A stretch of 31,450 nt of DNA, from assembly GCA_034431435.1 (NCBI GenBank), contig DAOUDG010000053.1:1-31450 (forward strand). Reading direction: 5' to 3'. Every line of letters starts with the position of its first letter. Position 1 is the stretch's first letter. The notes under the pieces were generated by a model. It was not told the origin of the DNA and did not search any database. It saw nothing but the letters and a program-made list of their open reading frames with translations. The DNA comes from JAHCIE01 sp034431435. Lineage in GTDB: Bacteria > Chloroflexota > Anaerolineae > Epilineales > JAHCIE01. This document shows, piece by piece, positions 1 through 6,280 of this stretch. A program made the position numbers and the translations under genes.

Positions 1-235
1 CCTCAGCGAACAGCAGCAGGGCGATCTTCGTCCATGTCTCGCCCACGTTCTGGGCTTCGATCACGTAGTCTACCCCGCTGTTGGAGTTGCCGACATACCC
101 TAGCACAGGCAACTGAATGTACGAGCCTGGCGTGGGATCGGCCAATGCCGTCTCACTGTCATTGAGCATGGCCCCCAGCGCCAGGCCCAGTGCCAGGGCC
201 AACGCCAGAATGCCTAGGACGACGATGCGTCGCAT
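1..235 (-). CDS. Secreted protein of unknown function, N-terminal part (runs off window start)
   Basis: Reading leftward from ATG at 235, 78 codons are open to the window edge. A good Shine-Dalgarno (AGGGAGG) lies about 7 nt upstream. The first ~22 residues are two Arg followed by an unbroken Leu/Ala/Val/Gly run, a typical Sec signal peptide. After it comes DSETALADPTPGSYIQLPV and then a stretch around GYVGNSNSGVDYVIEAQNVG that looks like the first beta strands of an extracellular domain. The family cannot be named from this fragment. It could be a surface-anchored repeat protein, but only the start is visible. It lies downstream of the toxin-antitoxin pair on the same strand, 546 bp away, so it is probably transcribed separately. 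Confidence 0.7.
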   Translation of the reverse strand, partial: MRRIVVLGILALALALGLALGAMLNDSETALADPTPGSYIQLPVLGYVGNSNSGVDYVIEAQNVGETWTKIALLLFAE

Positions 236-398
236 GTGTCTAACCTCCCTGTATTCACAGTCATTGATGGGTACCCTGTGTAGCCGGTCGATGGCCTCTC
301 AGTTCCACCGGCGCGGCCTCGGCAGTCGATCTGCTCCGTCAGTAGGCACCTCCTGTAAGGTGGCGTGCGGGAAAGCACGCTGGCTTCTGCACAACAAA

Positions 399-462
399 AC
401 GCCGGGCGGGCCGCTTGGATACGCAAATCGGGCGCGAATTTCCAAAATCGGCTACCCGGCGT
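399..462. repeat. 8-bp perfect inverted repeat with 48-bp spacer, in a palindrome-rich noncoding region
   Basis: ACGCCGGG at 399-406 is matched by CCCGGCGT at 455-462. A smaller stem (TTGGA 415-419 with TCCAA 441-445) lies inside. Just to the left is a GCGTGC-GGGAAA-GCACGC hairpin (363-380). Just to the right, CCGCTGAGCGG (463-473) is an 11-bp palindrome abutting the -35 box at 474. The outer repeat could be a terminator for something upstream, or part of a regulatory region. No T-run follows on either strand. Confidence 0.45.
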
Positions 463-473
463 CCGCTGAGCGG

Positions 474-502
474 TTGACAGGCCGAGTCGCGGCTTCTATA
501 AT
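474..502 (+). promoter_or_regulatory. Perfect consensus sigma-70-type promoter
   Basis: TTGACA at 474-479 and TATAAT at 497-502 are separated by exactly 17 bp, a 12 of 12 match. It is the only perfect match I found in the window. The predicted start is near 509. The palindrome CCGCTGAGCGG (463-473) touches the -35 box and could be an operator. No plus-strand gene lies downstream, so it should drive a noncoding or antisense RNA toward the toxin-antitoxin genes. Confidence 0.75.
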
Positions 503-508
503 GGTGTC

Positions 509-735
509 GGTCGTGGGAGGCGTCGCCTATTCCCCCCTGTTCCCCGGCGCAGCCTCTCTGACGACTGCTCTCCTCAGGTGGGCATCTCGTGCGTGGCGGC
601 CGGACGCCCACCTGAGGTCACCAGAGCAGCCTCGGTGTTCCCCCGGCCGGCATGGCTCGCGGCGGACGACTACGCCTTCTCGTAGGCGCTCAAGAAGTCG
701 TCTCGGCTGTCGAGGATGCCTTGTTGTCGGTATCG
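509..735 (+). ncRNA. Candidate structured noncoding RNA downstream of the consensus promoter
   Basis: Three stem-loops follow the promoter. Stem I: CCTCAGGTGGGC (573-584) pairs perfectly with 606-617 (12 bp, 21-nt loop). It continues outward as 566-572 with 623-629 (7 bp perfect), leaving a 5-nt bulge at 618-622. Stem II: GACGACT (665-671) with AGTCGTC (696-702), enclosing CGCCT (673-677) with AGGCG (684-688). Stem III: 715-720 with 729-734, one G-U pair. No convincing plus-strand ORF or T-run terminator is seen, so the 3' end is a guess. None of the 6S, SRP, RNase P, tmRNA or T-box signature sequences was recognised. An alternative is that the palindromes are DNA sites, or act in the minus-strand transcript running from the toxin-antitoxin operon. 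Confidence 0.45.
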
Positions 736-781
736 CCTTCCTGGCTACAACTTTATTAGGGCCGAGGGGATGGGCGGCACA

Positions 782-1120
782 TTAGCCTCGCGCCAAGACA
801 AGGAGCGCTTCTACTTCATCTGCCGCGAACCGCTCGATGTCCTCAACGTGGCCTCGCAGAACAGCCTCGACGTCGGCCGTCGAGCAGTTACCCAGCCGGA
901 GCCAGACAACCTTGGGTGGGAAGCCGAGGAGGAAGCTGCGTTGATGGAAGTCAACATCCTTGGTCACAATGATGAGATTCTCTCGTCGCGCGTATTCCCA
1001 GATTTCCCAGTCATTGGCTGTCGACAGGCCAGCCTCCCGCACGTGCTGACAGGATGTAAACACATCAGACAGCGCATCAACCAGGCGATAGGACAGGTTC
1101 TGATCGAAGAGCAGCTTCAT
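782..1120 (-). CDS. DUF5615 PIN-like toxin of a toxin-antitoxin pair
   Basis: This 112-residue protein has the pattern of the DUF5615 (Mut7-C/PIN-like) family: MKLLFDQNLS at the start, HVREAGLSTANDWEIW in the middle, IVTKDVDF around residues 51-58, and an Arg/Leu-rich C-terminal half. The acidic residues D6, D37, D55 and D57 lie where PIN-like nucleases hold metal. The family is usually encoded with a DUF433 antitoxin, as here: its ATG overlaps the upstream gene's TGA by 4 bp (ATGA), so the two are translationally coupled. The likely role is an RNA-cleaving toxin neutralised by its partner. This rests on family and context, since biochemical evidence for DUF5615 toxins is limited. Length is normal and the gene looks intact. 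Confidence 0.85.
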   Translation of the reverse strand: MKLLFDQNLSYRLVDALSDVFTSCQHVREAGLSTANDWEIWEYARRENLIIVTKDVDFHQRSFLLGFPPKVVWLRLGNCSTADVEAVLRGHVEDIERFAADEVEALLVLARG

Positions 1121-1341
1121 GCCGCGACTACTGCAAGCCGGCGCTCGCGCTCAGCGGCGAACGCCAGGCACGCCCGAATATCCTCCGGCTCCAGCTCTGG
1201 AAAATCCCGCAGAAGCTCAGCCTCGGTCATCCCAGACGCCAGATACTCAAGCACGTCTGTGACAGTGATGCGCATGCCACGGATGCACGCCTTCCCACTG
1301 CGCTTCCCCGGCTCGATGGTGATGCGGTCCTGATAACCCAT
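1117..1341 (-). CDS. DUF433 antitoxin of a toxin-antitoxin pair
   Basis: This 74-residue protein has the DUF433 signature in order: an Ile-rich start (DRITIEPGKRSGKACIRG), then GMRITVTDVLEYLASGMTEA, then ELLRDFPELEPEDIRACLAFAAE. These proteins are small winged-helix DNA-binding antitoxins that bind the DUF5615 toxin and usually repress their own promoter. I chose ATG at 1341 because GGGAGG lies 5 nt upstream. An in-frame ATG at 1356 would put that Shine-Dalgarno inside the gene. It is first in the operon and overlaps the toxin gene by 4 bp. A promoter with repeated TTGACGC boxes lies just upstream. Confidence 0.87.
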   Translation of the reverse strand: MGYQDRITIEPGKRSGKACIRGMRITVTDVLEYLASGMTEAELLRDFPELEPEDIRACLAFAAERERRLAVVAA

Positions 1342-1365
1342 ATGTGCCTCCCACATCGACAGCTA

Positions 1366-1399
1366 GCGTCAAGTGTACCCAGACGGGGGCCTGCGTCAA
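1366..1399 (-). promoter_or_regulatory. Toxin-antitoxin promoter with a repeated TTGACGC box
   Basis: Read leftward: TTGACG (1399-1394), 16 bp, TACACT (1377-1372). The heptamer TTGACGC occurs twice, 27 bp apart: once over the -35 (1399-1393) and once overlapping the end of the -10 box (1372-1366). Direct repeats over a toxin-antitoxin promoter suggest binding of the DUF433 protein. The -35 also overlaps the last codons of the preceding membrane-protein gene. Confidence 0.45.
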
Positions 1400-2880
1400 G
1401 CGGGTGACTCCCGGTCGGGGGCGGGGCGTGGGTCGCGCAGGATGGCGACGATGAGGTACACGGCGCACAGGAAGGTGACGAAGGCCAGCGCCGCCAGGAG
1501 CGGCTCGGCGGGCAGATGGCCGCTGATGAGGTCGTTCACCCGCGCCTGGATGGCCAGCAGGCGCGGGTAGGCCGATGTCGCCGCGCCCAGGTTGTCAAGC
1601 AGGGCGCGGGCCGCCGCCGGATTGGCGACGTACTCCGGCGCGACGAGGCTGCGCCCCAGGCGGTAGGTGACGACGTGGGCGTAGAACTGGATGCCGACCA
1701 TGATGAGCCACGCCGCCAGCCAGCGCGGCCGGCCCACCACCAGGGGAATCAGCAGTACCATCGCCGTATAGGTGTGATTGATATGGGCGCGCGTGCCGAC
1801 CTGGGCGATGACCAGGCTGGCGTAAGCCATCACCACCAGCAGCACGCTGTGGGTCGCCACCGCCGAAGGCTCCGCGCCAAGCCCACGCGCCATGACGGCC
1901 TGGACGGCGGCCATCGCCCGCGCGGGCCGGCCCAGCCACCCGGCGCGGAGCGTCGTCGGCCCCAGGGGTAGCCGCACGGTCAGTAGCGCCAGGAGCGTCA
2001 GGCTCGCGACGGCGGCCAGGGCATGCAGCGGCCGGTCGAGCCAGGGGGGCGCGGTAAACAGGTAGGTGGGGCCGCCCGCGCTCAGCCGATACTGAAGCGC
2101 AACGACCACGGTGCGCCAGACATTGACACAGCCGTTGCACAGGTTGGGCATGACGTCTACCGCGCTGAAATAGTTCGTGTATAGCGCGGTCCATCGCCCG
2201 CCGAGGGCGACGATGGCTATGCTGCCGGCGATGACGACGGCGGCCACACCCGCGGCGTAGCAGAGCAGGGCCGCCCAGCGACCACGCAGCGCCTGAAAGA
2301 AGAGGTAGATGAAGAGGGGGACAACGAAGTAGGCCAGGCCCTGGGGCTTGAACAGGGCGCTGCCCATGAGCAGCGCGCCCGCCGCCAGCCACCCCAGTCG
2401 CTCGTCGCGCAGGCTCCGCAGGGCCAGCACGGCCAGCAGCCCCAGCAAGAGGTGCGGTCCCTCCCAGAAACCCTGATATGCGCCGTGCAGGATGAACCAG
2501 GGGTTGAGCCAGTAGAGGATCAGCGCGGCCCACTTTTGGCGCGCCGGCAGCAGGGCGGCCAGGGCCGCCAGGACAAGCGCCTCGGAGCCAATCTCGGCCG
2601 CCTTGTAGGGGGCCCACCAGAAGCGCGGCAGCTGCGCGCCCAGGTCGTACAGTGGCCCGTAGACGGCGTAGGACAACAGCCCGTAGTTGATTCTGAAGGC
2701 GGCGGCCAGCCCGTAGTGGCTGACCTCTGCCCCCCACACCGCCACAATCTCATCCAGGTCGGCCATGCCGTTGAACAGCAGGCCGGGCAGCCGCGCCGCC
2801 AGGCCCAGGGCGAACAGGCCGACGACCCAGGCCGGGCTGAGGCGCGAATCAGCGGTTCGGCGGTCCAGGCGGCGGGTCAT
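1396..2880 (-). CDS. Polytopic membrane protein, GT-C-like glycosyltransferase
   Basis: The 494-residue protein has about ten or more hydrophobic helices separated by short loops, beginning around residue 18 (WVVGLFALGLAARLPG). The first outer loop contains ADLDE (D41, D43, E44), the acidic position typical of GT-C/PMT-like transferases, which use polyprenyl-phosphate sugars on the outer face of the membrane. Later loops carry WWAPYKAAEI and LNPWFILHGAYQGFWEG, a pattern seen in bacterial GT-C/DUF2029-like proteins. The specific substrate cannot be read from sequence. It lies 6 nt after the GT2 gene with no visible Shine-Dalgarno, so translation probably depends on reinitiation. The GT2 enzyme plausibly makes the lipid-linked sugar donor this protein uses. 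Confidence 0.65.
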   Translation of the reverse strand: MTRRLDRRTADSRLSPAWVVGLFALGLAARLPGLLFNGMADLDEIVAVWGAEVSHYGLAAAFRINYGLLSYAVYGPLYDLGAQLPRFWWAPYKAAEIGSEALVLAALAALLPARQKWAALILYWLNPWFILHGAYQGFWEGPHLLLGLLAVLALRSLRDERLGWLAAGALLMGSALFKPQGLAYFVVPLFIYLFFQALRGRWAALLCYAAGVAAVVIAGSIAIVALGGRWTALYTNYFSAVDVMPNLCNGCVNVWRTVVVALQYRLSAGGPTYLFTAPPWLDRPLHALAAVASLTLLALLTVRLPLGPTTLRAGWLGRPARAMAAVQAVMARGLGAEPSAVATHSVLLVVMAYASLVIAQVGTRAHINHTYTAMVLLIPLVVGRPRWLAAWLIMVGIQFYAHVVTYRLGRSLVAPEYVANPAAARALLDNLGAATSAYPRLLAIQARVNDLISGHLPAEPLLAALAFVTFLCAVYLIVAILRDPRPAPDRESPA

Positions 2881-2886
2881 GTCGCG

Positions 2887-3690
2887 TTAGCGCCGCGCCG
2901 TGTCGGGCTTGCCGGGCGTCAGCGCGCCACCAGCGCGGCGCGGGTTGGCGAAGCCGCCCCGCGACAGGTCCGGCCCCTGGCCGAGGGCGGTGCGGGCGCG
3001 GAACTGGCTGATGAGGCCAATCATCTGCAAGCCCAGGGCGATGGCCTTGCCTCGGTCGCCGGTCACGGCGCTCTCGCCCACGCGCTGCTTGTAGTTCAGC
3101 GGGATTTCGATGACGTGCGCGCCGCTCCAGATGCACAGCATCATCATCTCGGGGCCGAATTGGGAGCCGCCCACCGTAAAGTGGGGCTGGATGCGCCCCA
3201 GCACGTCGCGCGTGACCAGGCGCATCGTGCAGCCGACGTCGGTCAGGGTCGTCGTGTTGAACAGGAACTCCATGTACTTGGCGACGGCCCAGTTGCCCCA
3301 CTTGAGCCACCAGCCCATGTTGGCGCCGCTCCAGATCAGCTCGGTGTTGGTGCGGCTACCGAGCACCACGTCGAAGTCGTGGGCGTAGGCCAGCAACTTG
3401 TGGATGTCGTTCGGTTCAAAGGAGCCGTCTGGCTCGCTGAGGACAATCAAATCGCCGGTTGTCTCGGCCATCGCTCGCCGACACGACCAGCCGTAGCCCT
3501 GGCGCGTCTCGATCACCTCGCGGGCGCGGGTCCTGGCGACCTCCTCCGAGGTGCCGGGCGCAGCGTTGTTGTTGCACACCACGACCTCGTCGACGACGCC
3601 CGTGGCGAAGAAGCCGTCGATGCAGGCGCGGATGGACGCCTGCTCGTTGTAGGTGGGTAGCGCGACCGAGACGGTCTTTCCGTTCCACAT
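2887..3690 (-). CDS. GT2-family glycosyltransferase (polyprenyl-phosphate sugar synthase-like)
   Basis: The 267-residue enzyme has a GT-A fold of the dolichyl-phosphate mannosyltransferase-like GT2 type: VSVALPTYNEQASI near the N-terminus, a GYGWSCRRAM segment, the metal/nucleotide motif as LSEPDGSFEPN (E-x-D in place of the usual D-x-D), then VLGSRTN, GCTMRL and the acceptor-loop region YKQRVGESAVTGDRGKA. No C-terminal membrane anchor is seen. A TTG at 3708 would overlap the preceding stop, but ATG at 3690 has GAGG 7 nt upstream and was preferred. The gene lies between the methyltransferase and the GT-C-like protein in one operon, which suggests it charges a lipid carrier for the latter. Confidence 0.8.
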   Translation of the reverse strand: MWNGKTVSVALPTYNEQASIRACIDGFFATGVVDEVVVCNNNAAPGTSEEVARTRAREVIETRQGYGWSCRRAMAETTGDLIVLSEPDGSFEPNDIHKLLAYAHDFDVVLGSRTNTELIWSGANMGWWLKWGNWAVAKYMEFLFNTTTLTDVGCTMRLVTRDVLGRIQPHFTVGGSQFGPEMMMLCIWSGAHVIEIPLNYKQRVGESAVTGDRGKAIALGLQMIGLISQFRARTALGQGPDLSRGGFANPRRAGGALTPGKPDTARR

Positions 3691-3704
3691 CGGCGGACCT
3701 CGGC

Positions 3705-4358
3705 TCAACGGGCCGGCCGCGCCACGGCCAGCATCTGCTTGGCGAGGGGGCGCAGCGGCAGGCGCAGGTACAGGCGTACCAGGTTGGGCGACTTGGGCAG
3801 GCGACTCTTGAGGGAGAAGGGCAGGAAGCGCGGCTCCAGCCGCACCACATCAAAGCCACTGGCCGTCAGCTGGTCGGCCAGGCTGACGTGGCTGAACACT
3901 TGCAGGTGGGTGTAGTCGTCGAAATACTCGCGATAGGCGTAGCGATAATTGGGTTGGATGAGGATGAGATGCCCCGTCGGCTTGAGGACGCGCCGCGCCT
4001 CGGCCAGCGTCGCGGCCAGGCTGTCGCGGGTCAGGTGTTCCAGCAGGTTGCTGGCGAACACGGCGTCGAAGCAGCCGTCGGCGAAGCGGCTCAGGTCGTC
4101 GCAGCTGCCCACGTGGGGCGTGACGCCGGGCGCGGCGTGACGGGCGAAGTCGGGGAAGATGTCCAGGGCGTGGCGCTCGCGGGCGCGCACCTGGTTGATG
4201 AACGAGCAGTAGCCCGCGCCCATGTCCAGGACGCGGCCGTTGACGGGGATGTAGGGCTGGAGGTACTCGCACACCGGCTGCCACAGGGCGTCGCGCTGGC
4301 TGTCGTAGACGAAGCGGGAGTGGAAGTAGTCGTGGGCCGTTCTGGGGTCGTGAATCAT
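3705..4358 (-). CDS. Class I SAM-dependent methyltransferase
   Basis: The 217-residue protein shows the Rossmann methyltransferase motifs in order: motif I VLDMGAGYCS (residues 43-52), an acidic residue after strand 2 (ALDIF, D66), motif IV FDAVFASNLLEHL (97-109), and LKPTGHLILIQPN. It is first in an operon with two glycosyltransferase-like genes, so the substrate may be a sugar or lipid-linked glycan, but nothing in the sequence fixes it. The 5' end lacks a clear Shine-Dalgarno. A promoter lies about 35 bp upstream. C-terminally, a basic, hydrophobic segment (RLYLRLPLRPLAKQML) could be amphipathic. Confidence 0.8.
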   Translation of the reverse strand: MIHDPRTAHDYFHSRFVYDSQRDALWQPVCEYLQPYIPVNGRVLDMGAGYCSFINQVRARERHALDIFPDFARHAAPGVTPHVGSCDDLSRFADGCFDAVFASNLLEHLTRDSLAATLAEARRVLKPTGHLILIQPNYRYAYREYFDDYTHLQVFSHVSLADQLTASGFDVVRLEPRFLPFSLKSRLPKSPNLVRLYLRLPLRPLAKQMLAVARPAR

Positions 4359-4391
4359 GGGGGACCATTCTGGCGGGTAGGATGCGTGTCC

Positions 4392-4420
4392 ATTATACTG
4401 TCCTGGACGCGGAAAGTCAC
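4392..4420 (-). promoter_or_regulatory. Promoter of the methyltransferase-glycosyltransferase operon
   Basis: On the minus strand GTGACT (4420-4415), 17 bp, TATAAT (4397-4392), giving a start near 4385 and a leader of ~27 nt. The same AT-rich core read on the plus strand gives TATACT (4394-4399), which could serve the divergent isomerase gene at 4434, though its -35 region is poor. The two genes may share one bidirectional promoter. Confidence 0.55.
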
Positions 4421-4433
4421 ACTCGGAGGTCCT

Positions 4434-5210
4434 ATGCGTTTCTCAGTCTGCATCGAAGCTATGTTCACCGACCGCCCCCATGTCGAGCGGCTCGACGCCG
4501 TGCGCGCGGCGGGCCTGGGCGCCTACGAGTTTTTGAGCTGGCGGGACAAGGACCTGGCGGCGCTACGCGAGCGGCAGCGCGCCCTGGGACTGACGGCGGC
4601 CGCCCTGGTCCTGGAAACCGGCCAGCCCCTGGTGCTGCCACCCGACCCCACCACCATCGGTGAGGCGGCGCGGGCGTCCATCGCGGCCGCGGCGGCCCTG
4701 GAGTGCCGCACGCTGATTTGCACCGTCGCGCCGCCCAACGGCGGTGACGCCGCGCCCGGCGTGCCACGCGACGCGCAGCACGACCATATTGTCGCGGGCC
4801 TCAGACTCATCGCGCCGCTGGCCGAGGCGGCCGGCGTGACGGTGGTCCTCGAGCCCCTCAACACCCTGGTCGACCACCCCGGCTACTATCTGACATCCTC
4901 GGCCGAGGGCTTCGCCATCGTGCGCGAGGTCGACAGCCCGGCGGTGAAGCTCCTCTTCGATATCTACCACCAGCAGGTCATGGAAGGCAACCTGCTGGCG
5001 AACATCCTCGCCAACCTGGACCTCATCGGGCACTTCCACCTGGCCGACGTGCCCGGTCGCCACGAGCCGGGCACGGGCGAGATTCACTACGCCAATGTGC
5101 TACGCCGCATCGACGCGGCGGGGTATCCGGGCTTCGTCGGCCTGGAGTACTGGCCTCTCGCCCCGGCCGCCGACACGTTACAGGCAGTCAAGGCGCTGGT
5201 AGGGGCGTAG
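4434..5210 (+). CDS. Hydroxypyruvate isomerase-like TIM-barrel sugar isomerase
   Basis: The 258-residue protein belongs to the AP-endonuclease-2-like TIM-barrel isomerases. The hydroxypyruvate isomerase subgroup is marked by VVLEPLN (E140), LLFDIYHQQ (D176, H179), the hallmark ADVPGRHEPGTGEIHY (204-219) and VGLEYWP (E238). E140, D176, H202 and E238 are the expected metal and catalytic residues. Hyi converts hydroxypyruvate to tartronate semialdehyde; related enzymes act on other ketoses, so the exact substrate is open. ATG 4434 is chosen because CGGAGGT lies immediately upstream. A long in-frame extension to 3459 runs antisense through the methyltransferase and glycosyltransferase genes and was discarded. 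It is divergent from the methyltransferase operon and convergent with the kinase gene. Confidence 0.85.
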   Translation: MRFSVCIEAMFTDRPHVERLDAVRAAGLGAYEFLSWRDKDLAALRERQRALGLTAAALVLETGQPLVLPPDPTTIGEAARASIAAAAALECRTLICTVAPPNGGDAAPGVPRDAQHDHIVAGLRLIAPLAEAAGVTVVLEPLNTLVDHPGYYLTSSAEGFAIVREVDSPAVKLLFDIYHQQVMEGNLLANILANLDLIGHFHLADVPGRHEPGTGEIHYANVLRRIDAAGYPGFVGLEYWPLAPAADTLQAVKALVGA

Positions 5211-5228
5211 GATGAGGCCGTTCGGCAG

Positions 5229-5250
5229 CGGCCCGTTCCCCGCCGGGCCG
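5229..5250. terminator. GC-rich hairpin between convergent genes
   Basis: CGGCCCG (5229-5235) pairs with CGGGCCG (5244-5250) across an 8-nt loop, between the stop codons of the isomerase (5210) and kinase (5280) genes. No T-run is present on either strand, so if it terminates transcription it does so weakly or with Rho. Confidence 0.35.
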
Positions 5251-5279
5251 TAGCGGGCCGGCGCCGCCCGCGTCGTCGT

Positions 5280-6203
5280 CTACTCGTCGCCGGCCAGCAA
5301 GGCTGCGATGCGCAGCGTGCCCTCCCAGCCGTGGCCGTGGTCTTCGTAGCTCCACCAGCCGGACAGCACGGCCTGGGCGATGCCCCAGCCACGCAGCCGC
5401 GCCTTGTCGAGGCCCAGTTCGTCGGCGAGTTGGTCGACGCGGCGGTCGAGGATGCGCGCCAGGTCGGGCCACGCCAGCAGATACGGCATCGGGTTGCGCA
5501 GCAACGCGCCCACCTCGTAGGCTGGCTCGCCGAGGATGCCCTTGGGGTCGAGGGCCAGCCACGGGTCACGGGTCGCGCTCAGGATGTTCTCGTGGTGCAG
5601 GTCGCCGTGGAGCAAGACCGGCGCGGCCTGGGACGGCAGCAGGTCGGCGAACAGGGTCTCGGCCTGCTCGACCAGCCGCTGTGGGAAGGGGCCGACGCCG
5701 CCGTCGAACTCGGCGCGCAGCCGTTCCAGTCCCCGCGCCCAGTCGGCGACGGTCGGGAAGGGGCCAGCGGCGGGGGCGGGCCGCCACAACTGGCGCATGA
5801 CGCTGGCGGCCACGGACGTGGCGCGGGCGTCCTCGTCGGGGGTGAGGCTCGCCAGGGGCACGCCGGGCAGCAGCCGTTCGGCCAGCAGCGCGCCCCGGTC
5901 GGCGTCGCTCGCCAGCAGGCGGGTGATGCCATGACCAGCGTAGGCTTCGAGGGCGGCGATCTCGGTGAGCAGCTCGCGGTTGGGAATGCCGACCTTGAGG
6001 ATGACGGCCTCGCCATCGGCGCGGGTGGCCGGGGCAACGTAGTTGTACGACAGGTTCGGAAAGGGCGGGCCGAGGGTTAGCCCCCACTGCGCGGCCAGGT
6101 CGGCCAGCAGGTCGGGCAGGACGCCCAGCCACGCCTCGCCCCACTCGCCGTACATCTCCAGCATCGTGCGGGCGAAACGGGGCGGCAAGTCAGTTGGCAA
6201 CAT
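5280..6203 (-). CDS. Aminoglycoside (streptomycin) 6-phosphotransferase-family kinase
   Basis: The 307-residue protein matches the APH(6)/hydroxyurea-kinase family: ATP-site lysine in AVILKVG (K70), helix-C acidic residue in TEIAALEAY, catalytic loop VLLHGDLHHENIL (D201) and metal-binding ALDPKGILGEPAYEVG (D219). Members phosphorylate streptomycin or related cyclitol compounds with ATP, in the cytoplasm. Many chromosomal homologues have unknown natural substrates, so resistance is possible but not shown. Length and motifs are complete. The start is supported by GGGAG about 10 nt upstream. It follows the MBL nuclease gene at 77 bp, with a palindrome in the gap. No transposase or integron feature is nearby. 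Confidence 0.85.
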   Translation of the reverse strand: MLPTDLPPRFARTMLEMYGEWGEAWLGVLPDLLADLAAQWGLTLGPPFPNLSYNYVAPATRADGEAVILKVGIPNRELLTEIAALEAYAGHGITRLLASDADRGALLAERLLPGVPLASLTPDEDARATSVAASVMRQLWRPAPAAGPFPTVADWARGLERLRAEFDGGVGPFPQRLVEQAETLFADLLPSQAAPVLLHGDLHHENILSATRDPWLALDPKGILGEPAYEVGALLRNPMPYLLAWPDLARILDRRVDQLADELGLDKARLRGWGIAQAVLSGWWSYEDHGHGWEGTLRIAALLAGDE

Positions 6204-6238
6204 GCTTTTGCGCTCCCGACGGGTGGCCGCATCCGTCG

Positions 6239-6262
6239 GCGGCGGGTGCTCACACCCGCCGC
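6239..6262. repeat. Dispersed palindrome, GCGGCGGGT type, copy 1
   Basis: GCGGCGGGTG (6239-6248), loop CTCA, CACCCGCCGC (6253-6262): a perfect 10-bp stem. The same core recurs at 23998-24024. It sits between the MBL nuclease stop and the kinase start, where it could end or weaken readthrough. Confidence 0.6.
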
Positions 6263-6280
6263 GAGCCTCACCTCCAGGCG

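Noticed and set aside
301..320. GGTGGAAC on the minus strand, resembling the T-box motif
   Set aside because: The motif continues as TGAG instead of CCGCG, no specifier stem or terminator pair was found, and the downstream gene is a secreted protein rather than a synthetase or amino-acid gene.
716..1333. 205-codon plus-strand ORF downstream of the consensus promoter
   Set aside because: It is antisense to the DUF5615 and DUF433 genes, which have clear family signatures. Its product is Ser/Arg-rich with no domain, and it has no Shine-Dalgarno.
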